Part shown: positions 10,661-24,700 of the stretch, in pieces | How positions within the stretch are numbered: position 1 is the first letter of the stretch | Layout of the letters: each line of letters begins with the position of its first letter | Source: Aspidiotus rigidus | Lineage: Eukaryota; Arthropoda; Insecta; Hemiptera; Diaspididae | Direction of reading: 5' to 3' | Assembly: GCA_035079385.1 (NCBI GenBank) | Contig: JAVHKY010000054.1 | Coordinates: 3,945,501 to 4,009,500 of the forward strand | Length of the DNA stretch: 64,000 nucleotides | Notes under the pieces: generated by a model | Told to the model about the DNA's origin: nothing | The model's database searches: none | The model's input: the letters and a program-made list of their open reading frames with translations, nothing else | Made by a program: the position numbers and the translations under genes

Positions 10661-12704
10661 CTAAAACAGAGAAACAATCCTGTCAAATCACGGCCATCAA
10701 ACTACGGTCTCCTTGGTCGCCTCAAAATGTTGTAACTTATCCGACTTACTTGCTAAGAAAGTAATTCTTTTTTACGCCCTCCCAGAAACATGTTAAGCAC
10801 CCAACAATGATAACTTGTAATTTTCTCGGAGTTTTTCCAACTTGGAAACTTCATTATATTGGTAGTGTCCCATTAAGACAACATGATTGGTCATCCAAAA
10901 ATGACAGCGTTTGGTATATTCTCAGTTTGGCTGTATTATGATATTATAATTGGACACTTGGAATTTATTAAGTAGCTCATCATCAGGATACATTCATACC
11001 AAGGGATCTCTTCTGTATTTTGACGTCAGGAGTCTCTTAGCCCAAGATTGCTACCCTAGATTAATATATGTTAGGGCGCTCGGACTAATTATAAACATCA
11101 AAATGCGCTCAAGCTGGAAGCTTAGGCTAAACATAGGCCGGATCCAAAGACATACTCGTGCTTCAGTATTTTTCATACAGAGTAGAGAGAAACTTCATAA
11201 TATTTTTTGGTATTGTTTTTAGTGCCAGGCAATTTTAGTTGACGAGCCCCATAATTTTGAGAACGACTCGATAAATTCCACGTATTCAAGTTTTTGATAA
11301 TCAAGAACTAAATCTAATCTGTCTCCTTCGTTCAATACTCAGCTCTTCCACTTATAGTTTTAAGGGCGCGATACAGAGGCGCATAAGGATTCATCACATC
11401 ATATTGATGAAGGCATTGGAAAAAAAATTAAATTTTTCGCCCTTTCTTTTCCAAATAATAGTCTCCTCTCCACCAAAGAGAGTGAGCCCCGTCTACGATA
11501 TTGAAAACTCTGCCATAATCGCAATAGCATTTAAAAACTCTTACAGCTAAATTCTTTTGTTTCCCAACTAATTGCGCTTTTTAAAATATTGCAACGTTGT
11601 TACGGAAGAACTTTTTCAACGTCAGACGTTCAATAATTTGATAAAGAAGTCTCACTCGGGATTTGGTTCGCGAAATAGCGGGCACCACACGCGCACGAAG
11701 TGGTCAAGAGAGAAGTTCAAGGACTTCAGATTTTTTAAGGAAATCCGAATAAACCAGTTTCCGCTTTTGAAGTACATGAAAACCTAGCCCGAGTAGTTTC
11801 AACTATATTTTTCACAATATTTATCTCGAAAATTTTGTAGTCACGAAATTTGACTGGAATTAACAATATTCGCAATGATCTTTTACCGAAATCTTGAAGT
11901 TGACTTATGATGCGACGTAATTTACTCCCACCGAGATTCGTTTTTTGAATTTCATTCATACTTGTACCACTTCTGGCCGAGTTAATTATCTGTGGAAGGT
12001 CGTAATGATATAATTTCATTTTCTACCGCGTTCTATACTTCCGTATACGTACACATGTTCCAGGTAGAAATTTTACACCCTCATGTCTGCGATACAAATC
12101 GTGATTTCGTCGTCATACAGTCGATATTTTTTAAAACTCATCTCAACCGTATTTCTTACGTAATCCGATGCGCTGGAATTACCATCTTATTTGATTTTTC
12201 TCTCGATCTCTATAAAAAAAAAAAAAAAGAGTAACGACAGACAAACGTTATATTCCTCTCGCAAATACCAGAAAAAAAAAATGCGTGGTTATTACGATAA
12301 GCGGCAACATTGCGACCAGGTAGATCAGGTGGTCATAAGACCGTGGAGAAGGAGTTAAGTTGAACATGGCTGCTGATCATCTACAAACGCCAAACGTGGA
12401 ACGTAGTTGAAAAATTGAAATAGGATGCGCTGAGAGCCACAGAGAAAGCTGACGTCGCGTTGTTTACGAGGAAATAATTGTGAATGTAATGAGTTTAGTT
12501 ACCGTTACACACGAATGTACTGCTGTCGTGTATTTCGGACGTCGATTCGATAAAAAAAAGAAATTTGTGATGTGATCTGCGGCGTATTTCGGAAAAAATA
12601 TGTGCGGCAAACGTGCGTGGTGATGAATAATCGGCATAGTTTTTACACATTCGTCGACCGTGAGCGGTAATTATGGGTTAGAAAAAGTGACCATCGTTAG
12701 TAAA
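10661..12704. other. Upstream region of Cad96Ca; no gene seen
   Basis: No conserved coding sequence found. The 5' untranslated exon(s) and promoter of the Cad96Ca-type gene should lie here, and the stretch immediately before 12705 has no obvious splice acceptor, so transcription may start within a few hundred bases of the ATG. There is an A-rich run near 12214-12228. Confidence 0.4.
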
Positions 12705-15700
12705 ATGCTGACATCATTATGGATATTCTTGATTGGATGCTCATATCTTCGAGCCCAGGGTAAATACAAATACATATTTTCGGATTTCGTGTCACTCAGA
12801 AGAGTTCTTTCTAAATCCTAAGGCACCAAAAATACGTAAGATAATGTCAACAAAAACAACGAACTTAGCGAGTGATCGAGGATTCGACGTAACTGCGAAA
12901 GGTGCAGACGAAATGAATTCCATCAGAGCAACTGGTGAAAGTTCGATAACACTTTTAAGGGAGAATATGTACAACGGGTATGCGTACAGCAAAGTTCTTA
13001 GATACGCGACCCAACAAATTCACGAAAATACGAGAAAGAGGGTTTAGCGAATGATTTCAGGATGGTGGTGAAATCAACTCCCTCCGCTGTAGGATTGCTG
13101 TAAGCACTCTTCATAATCTTTCTCATATCTCTTGGTCTCCTTGAAATTGGGAAGGGCACAAAATAGTAAGAAGAACCTTCCTCAAAACTACTCGGTCATA
13201 AAATAGCTACTGACATACGTGTTGAGAAGAAGACTATGACAGCTCTGTGCCCCTGCCCCGCCAGGTGAGTTTCGAAGTCGAAATATGGCTTAAAGATTAT
13301 GCTCAACTCTCCCACTGCACCCGAATAGAGAATGTTTGGGTGACCAGAGGAACGCTAGCCCTCCACAAAGTCGAATTTTGTGCCAAAGACCATGTAAGAG
13401 GATTGTGCTACATCGTGCCGTGGTTATTTTGTACTTTGCTAATTCCCTTGCCCCTCTATCTCCATCCCCAATTGATTTTAAGACATACAAATGGGTGAAA
13501 TCGTTTCCATTACATTCATTATGCATAACATCATTCTAATTCATATTTCCTATTCACCCATTTACTCCCTTTTATTTGAAGACAGACAGTAGGAGTTTTA
13601 CCCCCTACCGCCAAATTTATGAAGTTTCAAGCAAACAACAATAATCATTAATAAAACTGTATCGCGGTTTCATGCCTTGATTCTGCTCTTCTCGTCCCTC
13701 TCTGCGAGGCCAGTGTCCCCAGCATCCCCTTTCTCTAATTTGGAATTGGAAACCGGCTCAATCATTTATATCTTGTTTTTAGGGGTTAGGTATTGAAGTT
13801 TGTTTGTTTGTACTACCGATATTTTTGCGGACACGCCAGCTCCCCTTCTCTTAATTTATGGTCAATTTCCTCAACAGGTAGAGGTTGAATTGTCCCATTT
13901 ATTGGAATTTTGTGTCACACATTGATCTAATCGAGTGTTCTAAATTTACAGTGAATTGTGCGTAAACTATTTTCGACGGCATGCTAGTTTCTTGAAGATG
14001 CCTGATTACACCTCCCCTCCCCTCCGAAATCATATCTTCGGAAACTGATCTTACCAATCACACAACTTCGTATTCCATAAAATGAGTTTCAACAGGAAAT
14101 CTTTTTTACAGAAGGAGAAGGGAGCATTTAAAAAAAGAAGGACTGGAAGCCGGCGGCGCCGCTGTCCGAAAATTTTTTTTTTGATCTATGTATCATGGGG
14201 GGGGGGGGGACTAGGAAGAATTTCAAACATCAAACTGTACTGTGTCGACCAAAAAGATGTTGACTGTTAAACGGGGATTTGGACTGAATTTGTTGTAGCT
14301 GAAAAAGCAAAACGTGAGATGTACGTATAATTTAAATGTTCGAAATTTGTATCTCAAGTTTATCTTTAATTTGCGCCATTTATAAAGTTTCTACGTCTTC
14401 TCTGAGCCGAGTTATGAACCAAGGGGTTCCCAAAATTGTTAATTATGAAAGAACCAATATATTTCTGATGGAAAAAAAAATCGTGATCTTCAAAATTTTT
14501 CTAGATTATGCGCCGCGTCCGGAAAAATACCGAAATTAGCCGACGAAACTGAAAAAAAAAACAACTAATGAGCCCATAAAAGGGTCAACATTTTCCCAAA
14601 ATGAAAAATCTCACAAGTGTTTTTAACGGAGTTAAACGAAGGGTAGTAGGGAACCTGTTTTATGGGGAACGTCGGATCTGAAAAATGTTGACGTACGAGA
14701 TCTATGACGTCATCAAATTGTGACGTCTTAGGTCCCGCCACCCAAGATATGTAATTGGAGGGGAACTTGAAAAAAAAAAACGATCTATGACGTCTTCAGA
14801 TTGTGACGTCACAAGGCTGACCTACGACGTCACCGAACTGTGATGTCACAGGCTTCGCCCTAAGCTATACAAGTCATCATAGAAGGGGGACTTCTATATT
14901 TTTCGACCTCCGAGCTTTGCCGGGCGGGCGGACAGCGAACGTTTTTCCGAAACCCCTCCCCCCATAAAACAGCTTCCCTATTAAAATTTTTCTTGATTCC
15001 AAGAGTGAAATTTAGTGCTTAGTTGATAAAATCCCTCAACAAAGATTCAAACAGAGTAAATGATATGTTTCCAAAATAAAAAAGAATCAATTGTCCAAAT
15101 TATTTTCGCATTCGAAATTTATTCGAATATTGAAAAAAAGAAAAGAAATTGCCAAATCGGGCTAAGAATTCAGCCACAGTTTGTTTCCCGTCAGAACGGG
15201 AAAATGTACAAAATCCTCGTTGAGGTAGGCAACAAAGAATATGTCAAGTTCACCGTCAGAAATTAACCAAGGAGGTGTACCTGGTCAAAGCGGATAAATG
15301 TGCAAAGATTCTCTTAGTTTTTAGTGATGAGGGAGTGATACCGAGGAATTCGTTATTCTGTCGTGAACTCTTGGTGAGAAATTTGCTACAGCCCGGATGT
15401 TACGAATAAAGCAGAGTACCAATACAATTTGTTGCGCTAGCACAGAGAGGATAGTCCCGGTAACCTCGCCTTTTGTTGTGAACACGCGGCGAGTACAGCC
15501 CTGTACATGATTATAACGGGTACATGTGAGAGAATTATCCTGACTTTAGACAAAGGAGCCCGATCTCTTACCGCAAGCTCATAACAGAAGACAAGCTTCC
15601 AGATATCATTCCCTCCTTCATGTGAAACCCGGAGAATGCTCGCGGATTCACGAGCTTCTAGCAAACACAGGACTCTATCCGATCTCTCATCGCGAATCCA

Positions 15701-18700
15701 AAAGAAATAGAAACCAAGCTTTTCGACATAATTCCGTTCCTTGCCTAAAACAACGAGAATTTTTGCACGTTTACACGGGGCTTCCATCGAACCCTCACAA
15801 AGAGTTCACACCAAAGGACGATCTTCTCGGTAAAACTCGCTCCATTACTTGAAAGAATGAGCGACTCTCGCACATGTACCCGCTTCGACTGCACACGGGG
15901 TTTTTGTGGTATTTTTGTCGCGGGTCCACAATTGGAGGGGAGCTTTTTGGTAACATTCTCTCCATCGCGCAAACCAATAAACAACTTTTGCACATTTGCC
16001 CGCTTTGATCGTACCCGGGGCATTCTCCGATCTCTCACCGCGAGTCTACAACAGAAAGCGAGTTTCTCGGTAACTTGAATTTCTGCACATTTGCCCGTAT
16101 TGATCAAAGACGGAGCATTCTCCAATCTTTTTAACCACTCTACGCAAAATTTCCTAGAGAATCGAGTAACGTTTGAAATTGTGAGCAATTTTTTGCTTTG
16201 GGAAAATTTTGACCCTTTTTAGGCTTCACCCATTTTGATGCTTTCCAGAATGTTTTAATAATTTTTTTCGGACTCTACTAGAGAAATAAGTAAAGTGTGA
16301 AAGTTCGAGCGATTTTTAGGGCCCATTAGTCTTTTTTCAAGCTTCGTGGAGTGATTTTAGTATTCTTCTGAATAATCTAGAAAAATGTTGAAGATTACAC
16401 GATTTTTTTCATCAGAAACATATTGGTCCTTTCACACAACAATTTTGGGAACCTCTGCTGTAAATTTGGTTCATATGTATTAGTATTTTTCTGCCTTTTT
16501 GATAGTTTGGATAAGGTTGACTGTGAAAGATACCGAATTCTGCTTTTGACATTTTTCAAGTCTTCGCTCTGTGTGACCTCCTAATTTCCAAATTCGCAGG
16601 TTTTATACCCGTATGCTACGCTAGACAGCTAGTCCGACTAACATACAGCGACTGGGCTAGGAAAGACGAGGGGGATGGGACTTGAATAGGCTCCAGTACT
16701 AGCTTATTCTTCATATCTGATTATCTCCGTCCATTGTATTAGCCCAAGAAAGGTGGCATATTAGCCAGTTAGACCAACTTACAGTACACTAAGGTAAGAA
16801 ATTGACGGGGCTTGGAGAGGAGCTACTTGGCTTGACACTAAGAACTGACCCCGTCTGTTACCCCTCACCCAGTTAGCCTAAAATACGCACGATATTAGAA
16901 ATACCAATTTCAACCCACTGATGACGTCAGAAGGCAGATGTGGCCTCGAATAACTAAAATGATGCCTTCTACGAGATATGAGAGATGATCTTTATTTATT
17001 TGGCTTTGTGCCAGAAAATTTTTCGTGATACCGCGGCGGTATGGAAGGTGAACATACCTGTGTCATCTTGAACTTCAATTCTCAGTTTGAATAGGTACCA
17101 CATACTGATTATACTTTTCAGCTCACGACGGTTACTATTCTTTTGAATTGAAAAAAGACAAGAATTATGAAATAGAATGGCATTATTTATACTTCCCAAA
17201 ACGGCTGCTAAAAGAGAACACTACTTAAGATTACTAAGGACGAAAAAACGCATGAATTTCTACTCCCTTCCATAGAATTTGACGTTTAAAATCGTATTTC
17301 CTAATTAGTACTACTCGTCTCATAAACAAACAGCTCATTTTTTCATCAATACGACAAATCTGCCGGACAAAGTTGAATTGACGCGCCTGCAAAACATTGA
17401 TCATGGGAATAAGATTACTTCCAGCTTATAGTAGACAGCGTCATATAAGCCTTATTCTCATAATCGTTGACTTGCAGATACGTTAATTCAACTACTTTAT
17501 AGGGCAGAGATACAGCACACTGTTTTAGCTATATTTCTTTTTGTAGATTTATAATAATGGAAGTGAATAGGTAGTTCTGATACGAAGAGTTGGCGGAAAA
17601 ACTTGAGAAAATGCATCATAAAAGAATTTCAGAAGAGGATGGTCGAAGGGAAATTGAATAAAGAATGAAGAGGAGAAACCAGAAAAGTAATACAAATTGA
17701 AAGAATAGGACACCAAGGATGGGTATATAAGATATATGGGGGGTTTAAGTATGAGGAAAGGTAAATGAAAAAAAGAGGGATACATCAAATGAGTAACACT
17801 GAAGGAACTTTTCATTAAAACAGTATAGTTTTTGATAAAATTGATAAAATGTAAAGACAAGTACTGGATGTATGAATTCAGAGAGTCAGTAAATTGGTGG
17901 ACTCCAAGTTTTTTCAGCTCAACGAAACCGAGTTCCCTCAGTTAAAATATTGAAATCTAATGAGTGGAACGAAATTTCATCGCTCGTTTCTCGATTTATT
18001 GTAAAATTCAGTCTTTTCGATCAGTATACACAACATTTAAGAAAATTTCAAATTATTTAGTCACACTCAGTTTTTCATACAAGTATTAGTAAATACATAG
18101 CACAACATAATGATAATGCACGAATTAGAAGGTGATTAGAAGCAAAGATTTTCTTGAAGGCTACAGACGAGAACCCAACTCGACCTCCAAACAGACAAGA
18201 GCGATAGAGAACTAGGCAGGTAGAGATTCAGAGTAAATCAAAAGGTGAAAAAACACATAGAAGCTAGGGCATCCACTATTCGAAAAACATATGTACATAT
18301 GAACAACCAATCTGGACACATTTACGGAGTTTCAATGATATTAAAATTCAAATTCAACTTGCTTGGACCACAATTTGTTAGATGCATATCTAACTCAATA
18401 AGTTATTTTAAACGAAAAAGTGTTTTCATCAGTAGTTCCAATACGAGCCCAAAAACTTACGAGTTTATTAACGGAGTTGAGTGCAAGGAACCAGTTCTAT
18501 GAGAAGTAAGATCATGATAACAGCGATTATATGTGTAAACTGTGAAAAAGCTTGCGGTTCACTTTGCAAGAAAGAATCGTCTTTTCAGTAAACGGTTTTA
18601 CGGTTTCCATAGTCGATTACTCTGATTATACAGGTGTCTACCAAATGCAAAAAATTGAAAATAATGGACTTTTTCAGGTCACTTGAAGAGTGTTTCACAA

Positions 18701-21700
18701 AACGATAATTCCCATTGTGTGGCGAGGGGGGGGGGGGCGGACCTCCTCCGAAATTGAAGTCTTGAAATACCATCCAAATTACATTAAAAAAATCTTACTC
18801 AACCTAGGAATTCAAATTCTAATTTTTGTAATCGGGTCAGAAATAAAATTAATCGACTTCATTGGGTATGTTGGACCATTTTTCAAATATTGGACTTTTA
18901 TATGGTTTATTGGGTTTGTAGGGGTGATAGATACCCTGAATTTCAATATTAAACTATGTACTACAACCCAACTGTAAAATTTTTCCAAGTCTCCCGCCTT
19001 CATAGGGATTCCGAGCTCAATATTCTTCCAAGTTCTTCGTCTCCTTTTACTTATACTCGATTAGCAGAGTCCTCCCTATGTTGTATTTCAAGCTTGAATT
19101 TTTCTAAATTCCTTCCTCCATCTGTTCACTGCTCGAAATTTCTCTGAATCTCCGACCTCACAAATACTCGTATGTGCAGAGCACGAAAACCGAAAAGTTA
19201 GAAACCTTCAGCCACAACCGACCGGACAGCGGTTAGTTTCACCAAACACTCTTCCAGAAAAGATTTTGAAAACTATACTTTATTTAGTCATTAAAATGTT
19301 CGCTGGAAGAAGAATGTCAACGAATTAATGAAAAATAAAATTATGATTTTCGGGCAGATATCAATTACAAAATTAATTCATCATTTATACTTTAGTTTGA
19401 TCCAAAAATATTGAGGCTCAAATTACTATCAATTGATTAATTAACTTAACATTCATAACTTCTAAAATAAATTTCAATTTGTTAGTAGTCAATTCCGTTC
19501 GAAAGTAAAATAAACTTCCAGAAGTATGAAATAGAATATTCCTATCCCATCGCCGCTTTTATTTCATGACTCCGTCAGAGTCATTGAATCACGAAAATTT
19601 ATAATTTGTCTCCGTCACGTGTAGTAAAAAAAACTGAAAAATTATGTTTAGCGCTTGCATGACATTTTAATGAAATCGAGCAGATACTAACAAAAATTAC
19701 TTTCTCGTGCAAAATTAATTTCTATTTCAGTCCTCCCTTCCATCTTTTTTTTTTTTGTTTTCAAAAACTAGTATTTCATCTCTCTTCTCGTCCATCCTAT
19801 TTTTCCCTAATACAATACCACCCACGATTATTTCATGAGAAATTAGTACATTTTACTAGCGAAGCCAGAGAGGAACCTCCGGGAAAATCCATCAGTACCG
19901 AACTTTTTCACGCGATGGTTACATTAAGTACCTACTTATTTTATTGTAATAGTCGTAGTTCTCTTGCATATGAAAACACTGGCTTCTGCGGCGAAGTGAA
20001 CGAAACAACTACAATTTGTTTCCCGAACGAGCAAAGGTATGCGGTCGAATAGTGCGACCTTGATAGAACGGTATCTTTTTCAAAAATAAAGTCGAACGTG
20101 GGCTAGTCTGTAAATCTATTACGCGTCTATGTACAGATCGTGCAGCGAATTTAAAGCAGACCAAATAGAGGAATACAAATATAAATCACAGATTTACTCG
20201 ATCTGGAGAATCTTATACCAAGGTTCATCTTTGGTTTTAATACTCAGGAGGGGGAATATGACCGAGTAGCATGAGTTGAAAATAGAATATGTACTAACAA
20301 ATTACAAAAAAAAGAAAAATACTCGTCGAAATCTTCTCATTATCAACATTAATGGAGGTGAGTAGGGAACCTCTATAAGGAGGTTTCTCGACTTCCTCGA
20401 CAACTTATTTCGATTGATTATTTTGTCGAAGAATTTCCAACTTCTCCACTCTTTCTTATTATGAATGGTGCGAAGTACAGCAAAATTCAACCTCCCCAAG
20501 GTTGGCCAATCACCAATAGACCAAGAAATGAAGACATCCACTTGGACACAAAGATGCAAACAAAAATTGATGCAATTACGCCGGTCAGCAATTCTGGTGA
20601 AAAAAAGACAAGTTCTACAGAATTGCCAATGATATTTGTAATTTTGCAAACAACAACGCTATTGGTAATTTCCTAAACCAGAATTGCCAATGCTATTGGT
20701 AATTTCCTCAACCAGAATTGCCAATGCTGTTGGAAATTTCCTGAACAAGAATTGCCAATGCTGTTGGTAATTTTGCAAACAAGAATTGCCAATCCTATTG
20801 GTAATTTCCTAAACCAGAATGGCCAACGCTGTTGGTAATTTCCTAAACCAGAATTGCCAATGCTGTTGGTAATTTTGCAAACAAGAATTGCCAATCCTAT
20901 TGGTAATTTCCGGAACCAGAATTGAAGCACTGCGTGGAAAAGGGGCCTCCGTCTAATCTATTTCTTATGGAACGAAGGCCCCTTTTCCACGCAGCCCTTC
21001 AATTGCTAATGTTGTTGGTAATTTTGCAAACAAGAATTGCCAATGCTATTGGTAATTTCCTAAACCAGAATTGCAAATGCTGTTGGTAATTTCCTAAACC
21101 AGAATTGTCAATGGTATTGGTAATTTCCTGAACCAGAATTGACAACGCTATTGGTAATTTCCTAAACCAGAACTGCCAATGCTGTTGGTGATATCCTAAA
21201 CCAGAATTGCCAATGCTATTGGTGATTTCCTAAACCAGAATTGCCAACGCTATTGGTAATTCCCTAAACCAGAATTGCAACGCTATTGGTAATTTCCTGA
21301 AACAGAATTGCCAATGCTATTGGTAATTTCCTCAATCAGAATTGCCAATGCTATTGGCAATTTCCTAAACCAGAATTGCCAATGCTATTATTGGAAATTT
21401 CTTGAACAAGAATTGCCAATGCTGTTGGTGATTTCCTAAACCAGAATTGCCAATGCTGTTGGAAATTTCCTGAACGAGAATTGCCAATGCTGTTGATAAT
21501 TTTGCAAACAAGAATTGCCAATGCTATTGGTGATTTCCCAAACCAAAATTGCCAATGCTGTTGGTAATTTTGCAAACTTGAATTGCCAATGCTATTGGTA
21601 ATTTCCTAAACCAGAATTGCCAACGCTATTGGTAATTTCCTGAACCAGAATTGCCGACGCTATTGGTGAGATTTGCACTCAATACATCTGAGTTTGGTGG

Positions 21701-24700
21701 TGGGTACCCTATGCTACTGGCTACCTTGGCCTCTATTCTTCAATAACGAGTGATCCTACACAAATAAAATATTGATTAAAGTTCTGTATCCAAATTTTGG
21801 CCATGTGTTTTTTTCTGAACGCAAATTGGATAACTGACTTTTGCGCCCCCTGTATGTACCTATGACGCGCTAGAGAAAATGATACCCAAGCTCAATTTGT
21901 TACAAGTGCGCCTTAAATTGAGAATCAGTTGTCGAAAAACTCAATTTTCCTCCTTTCACCCCTTGTAAAAGAAGCGGGATGGGGTCTGTAGACTTACCAA
22001 AAAAACGATTGTAGAATGCAGACCGGTAGCCGGAGGGTTTGGGGAAGCGGGAAAGGAGGAAGGCAAATCTCCTCGAGAAGGGTAATCGAATCTTAACCCT
22101 TTCCCCGAAGCTGCCTGCAAGGTGGAGGAGAGAAATGGTAAAATTGAGGCTTTGGTGGTAAGTTTCTTCCGGACCATACGGTCAATATCAAGTTCCAGGC
22201 TGTTAGAAAAAAAAGGGCGCTTAATAAATTTGACTTCTTCGAAAAGAGCCCGAGAGTAAAGGGGTTCCTAATAAGGCGATGGATGAGGCTGTTGAAAGTG
22301 GAATGGGGCAAAATAAAGAGGGGAGGATAGCAATATCCGTTCAACTCTTTTTTTCATAGATAACAAAACTGCGAGTGCCACCTTCTATGAAGATTAAAAG
22401 GCACAGAAAATTGATAGAACGTCCTTTCCACTTCGGCGGTAAAATCGGCAATTCAGAAACACGAGAAAGAATAGGTAGATGAAGAAACATTGCACAGGTA
22501 TTGCATATCCACATAGCGGTGCCAATAAACAATATGGTATAGGAGATGGAGATCAGACTGAAATACCTGACTTTCAAAACGCTTGAAAAAAACCTCAAGG
22601 ACGAGAGAGTCCAAAGGAGAACTAACGGGAACACCAACGTTAGTCGGAAATTTATAGATGAGTTGTCGAAATTGGCAGAAGTTCGGAGATTCATAAACTA
22701 ATCTAAGGAACATGAACTTCCAGAAGAAGGATACGAAATTTCACCAATTCCGTCTCCTGATAGCTTCGAATTCAGAATTTTTCCAAGTTTTCTCCTCTCT
22801 CCGCCACCTTTATACACACAGCTTGAAGGTCGAAATATGGTACAAACGTGGAAGTAGACCGTGAGAAAAGATTAAAAAGAAAAAATATACATACGGCAAG
22901 TCAGCTCGTAAAAATGAGCAATTATTTATAAATAAGAAACGATAAATGACAATCTTGGCCGAGTCGCAAATTTTCACAAGCTAATCATAACTTTTATTAG
23001 AAAAAATTTATCGAATTGACGCTCGATCGCAAGGTCAGTTTTTCTCAAAATTTCCAATTCATTGCGCACTTCGATTCTCACTGCGTACCCAAATGTTAAA
23101 TAGTCCAAGGGCTCCTATGAGAACCAGTCATTTAAAGTTCGAACGTATACGTGTTTTACATCGTATTGCTCGTCTAATCGGATCTAACGATTATTTTGTT
23201 TTCGGCCAAACTCACTTCGCTTTTAGGTATCTAATCATCTTAACTATATAATAGTTTGTTGACTTTCTCGTTGAAATACTAAGCTAGACGTATACTGTAG
23301 ACTAAATGTGCAGTGAAGACTCTTTTTAATCGAGCTAAATCGCCAAGGAAAAAAAAAATCACATTACATTCGCTTAATAGCTTGATCTTGCATTCAGATA
23401 ATCCAATTTTATTTCGTTTTCTCGTTACACGTTGATTAATCCTCAGAGAAAGTACGAAACTATCTATCGTTTTGTAAGAAATAAAAAAACATGGTTTCAC
23501 GGTGAATGTTCGGAAGATGAAACGCATGAATCACTAATGAATCACACACTAGAATATACACTTCTGTAAAAACTTGATACTTATAGGTTTTTTTTTCGGG
23601 AGGGGGGAGGGGAGAGGAGCGAGCAAAGAATGAGAGAGGTCAAAGAAATTCCTCAGCTTTCTTAGTATCACTGTCGACATCCATACCCAAGGTTGAGAGC
23701 TACTTCAAAGTTGAGCTATGGGCGTGTCTCGTTCACCGCAACAACTGCTACTAAATTTTGATCATATTTTTAGTTGATTTTTGATCACTATGCGGAATAC
23801 ATTTCGACCCATTTTTTGGTCGTTATAATTGTCAATACAAAATGGAATTTTTCCTCGTTTCTTAGTCGAAAATTGATATTGTATTTATCACTCAATTTTG
23901 ACTTAAGATTTCTAGTCCATTTCTTAGGAATGAATCAACTATCATATCGCTCGCAAACTCGCAGGTAAATGAAGATATTTAAAATTCAAAAATTAATATT
24001 CTTAATAATAAAATAATAAATGAACATATTCTACTAATCATAAAAATATTAGATTTATTATATTCAATTTGAGAAGTTCTAACAGGAATAATTATTAAAT
24101 ATAATTTTTTTTTTTAAATTTTAATTTTATATCAATTTTATTTTTTGAAATTAAATTTCAACTTTATTTAAGAAGTTTATAATATAATATTATTTTGAAA
24201 AAATAAAGATCTTATTTAAACTTTCTTGATATAGTTGATTTAATCAAAATTATTAATTTTTTTCTCAAAATAATTCATTTAATAAAAATATTTATATTAA
24301 TTTTCAATAAAAATTATTATAAAACAACTAAAAAAATTGAAACTAAATAACTTTTAATATTATTCAATTTATTTAACATATTTGATCCTTTAAATGAGAA
24401 TTAATTATTTAATCATTTCAATGATTTTAAATAATCATATTGAACCAGAATGATATTTTTCATTTTTTTGTTCAGTTTTGCATTCAATTAATAGAAAATT
24501 ATTAGGTTTATTTATGACAAATAAAAAATTATTAAAAAACAATTTTTAAAGAGTTAATTTAAATAATAAATTAACATAAATTAAATTGATGAAAATTAAT
24601 TTATAAATAATAAATTTATAAAGAATAATGATAATTATTGTATTATATCAATTAAATTACAATAATTAAATTTAAAATTAAAATTACGTAATAATGTACG

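Noticed and set aside
14140..14165. GC-rich word (CGGCGGCGCCGC) as a possible CpG promoter
   Set aside because: Too short and isolated in an intron, next to known repeats.
15745..16188. 147-codon - strand frame
   Set aside because: Runs through diverged 117-bp tandem units; no motif or start context. Treated as a repeat artefact.
20673..20930. - strand frame of 85 codons with Ile/Gly/Asn repeats
   Set aside because: Lies wholly in the minisatellite and simply translates the repeat unit.
20638..21665. Regular repeats with short variable linkers, CRISPR-like at first sight
   Set aside because: The linkers are two recurring types, not unique spacers, and the surroundings are a eukaryotic intron. 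It is a minisatellite.
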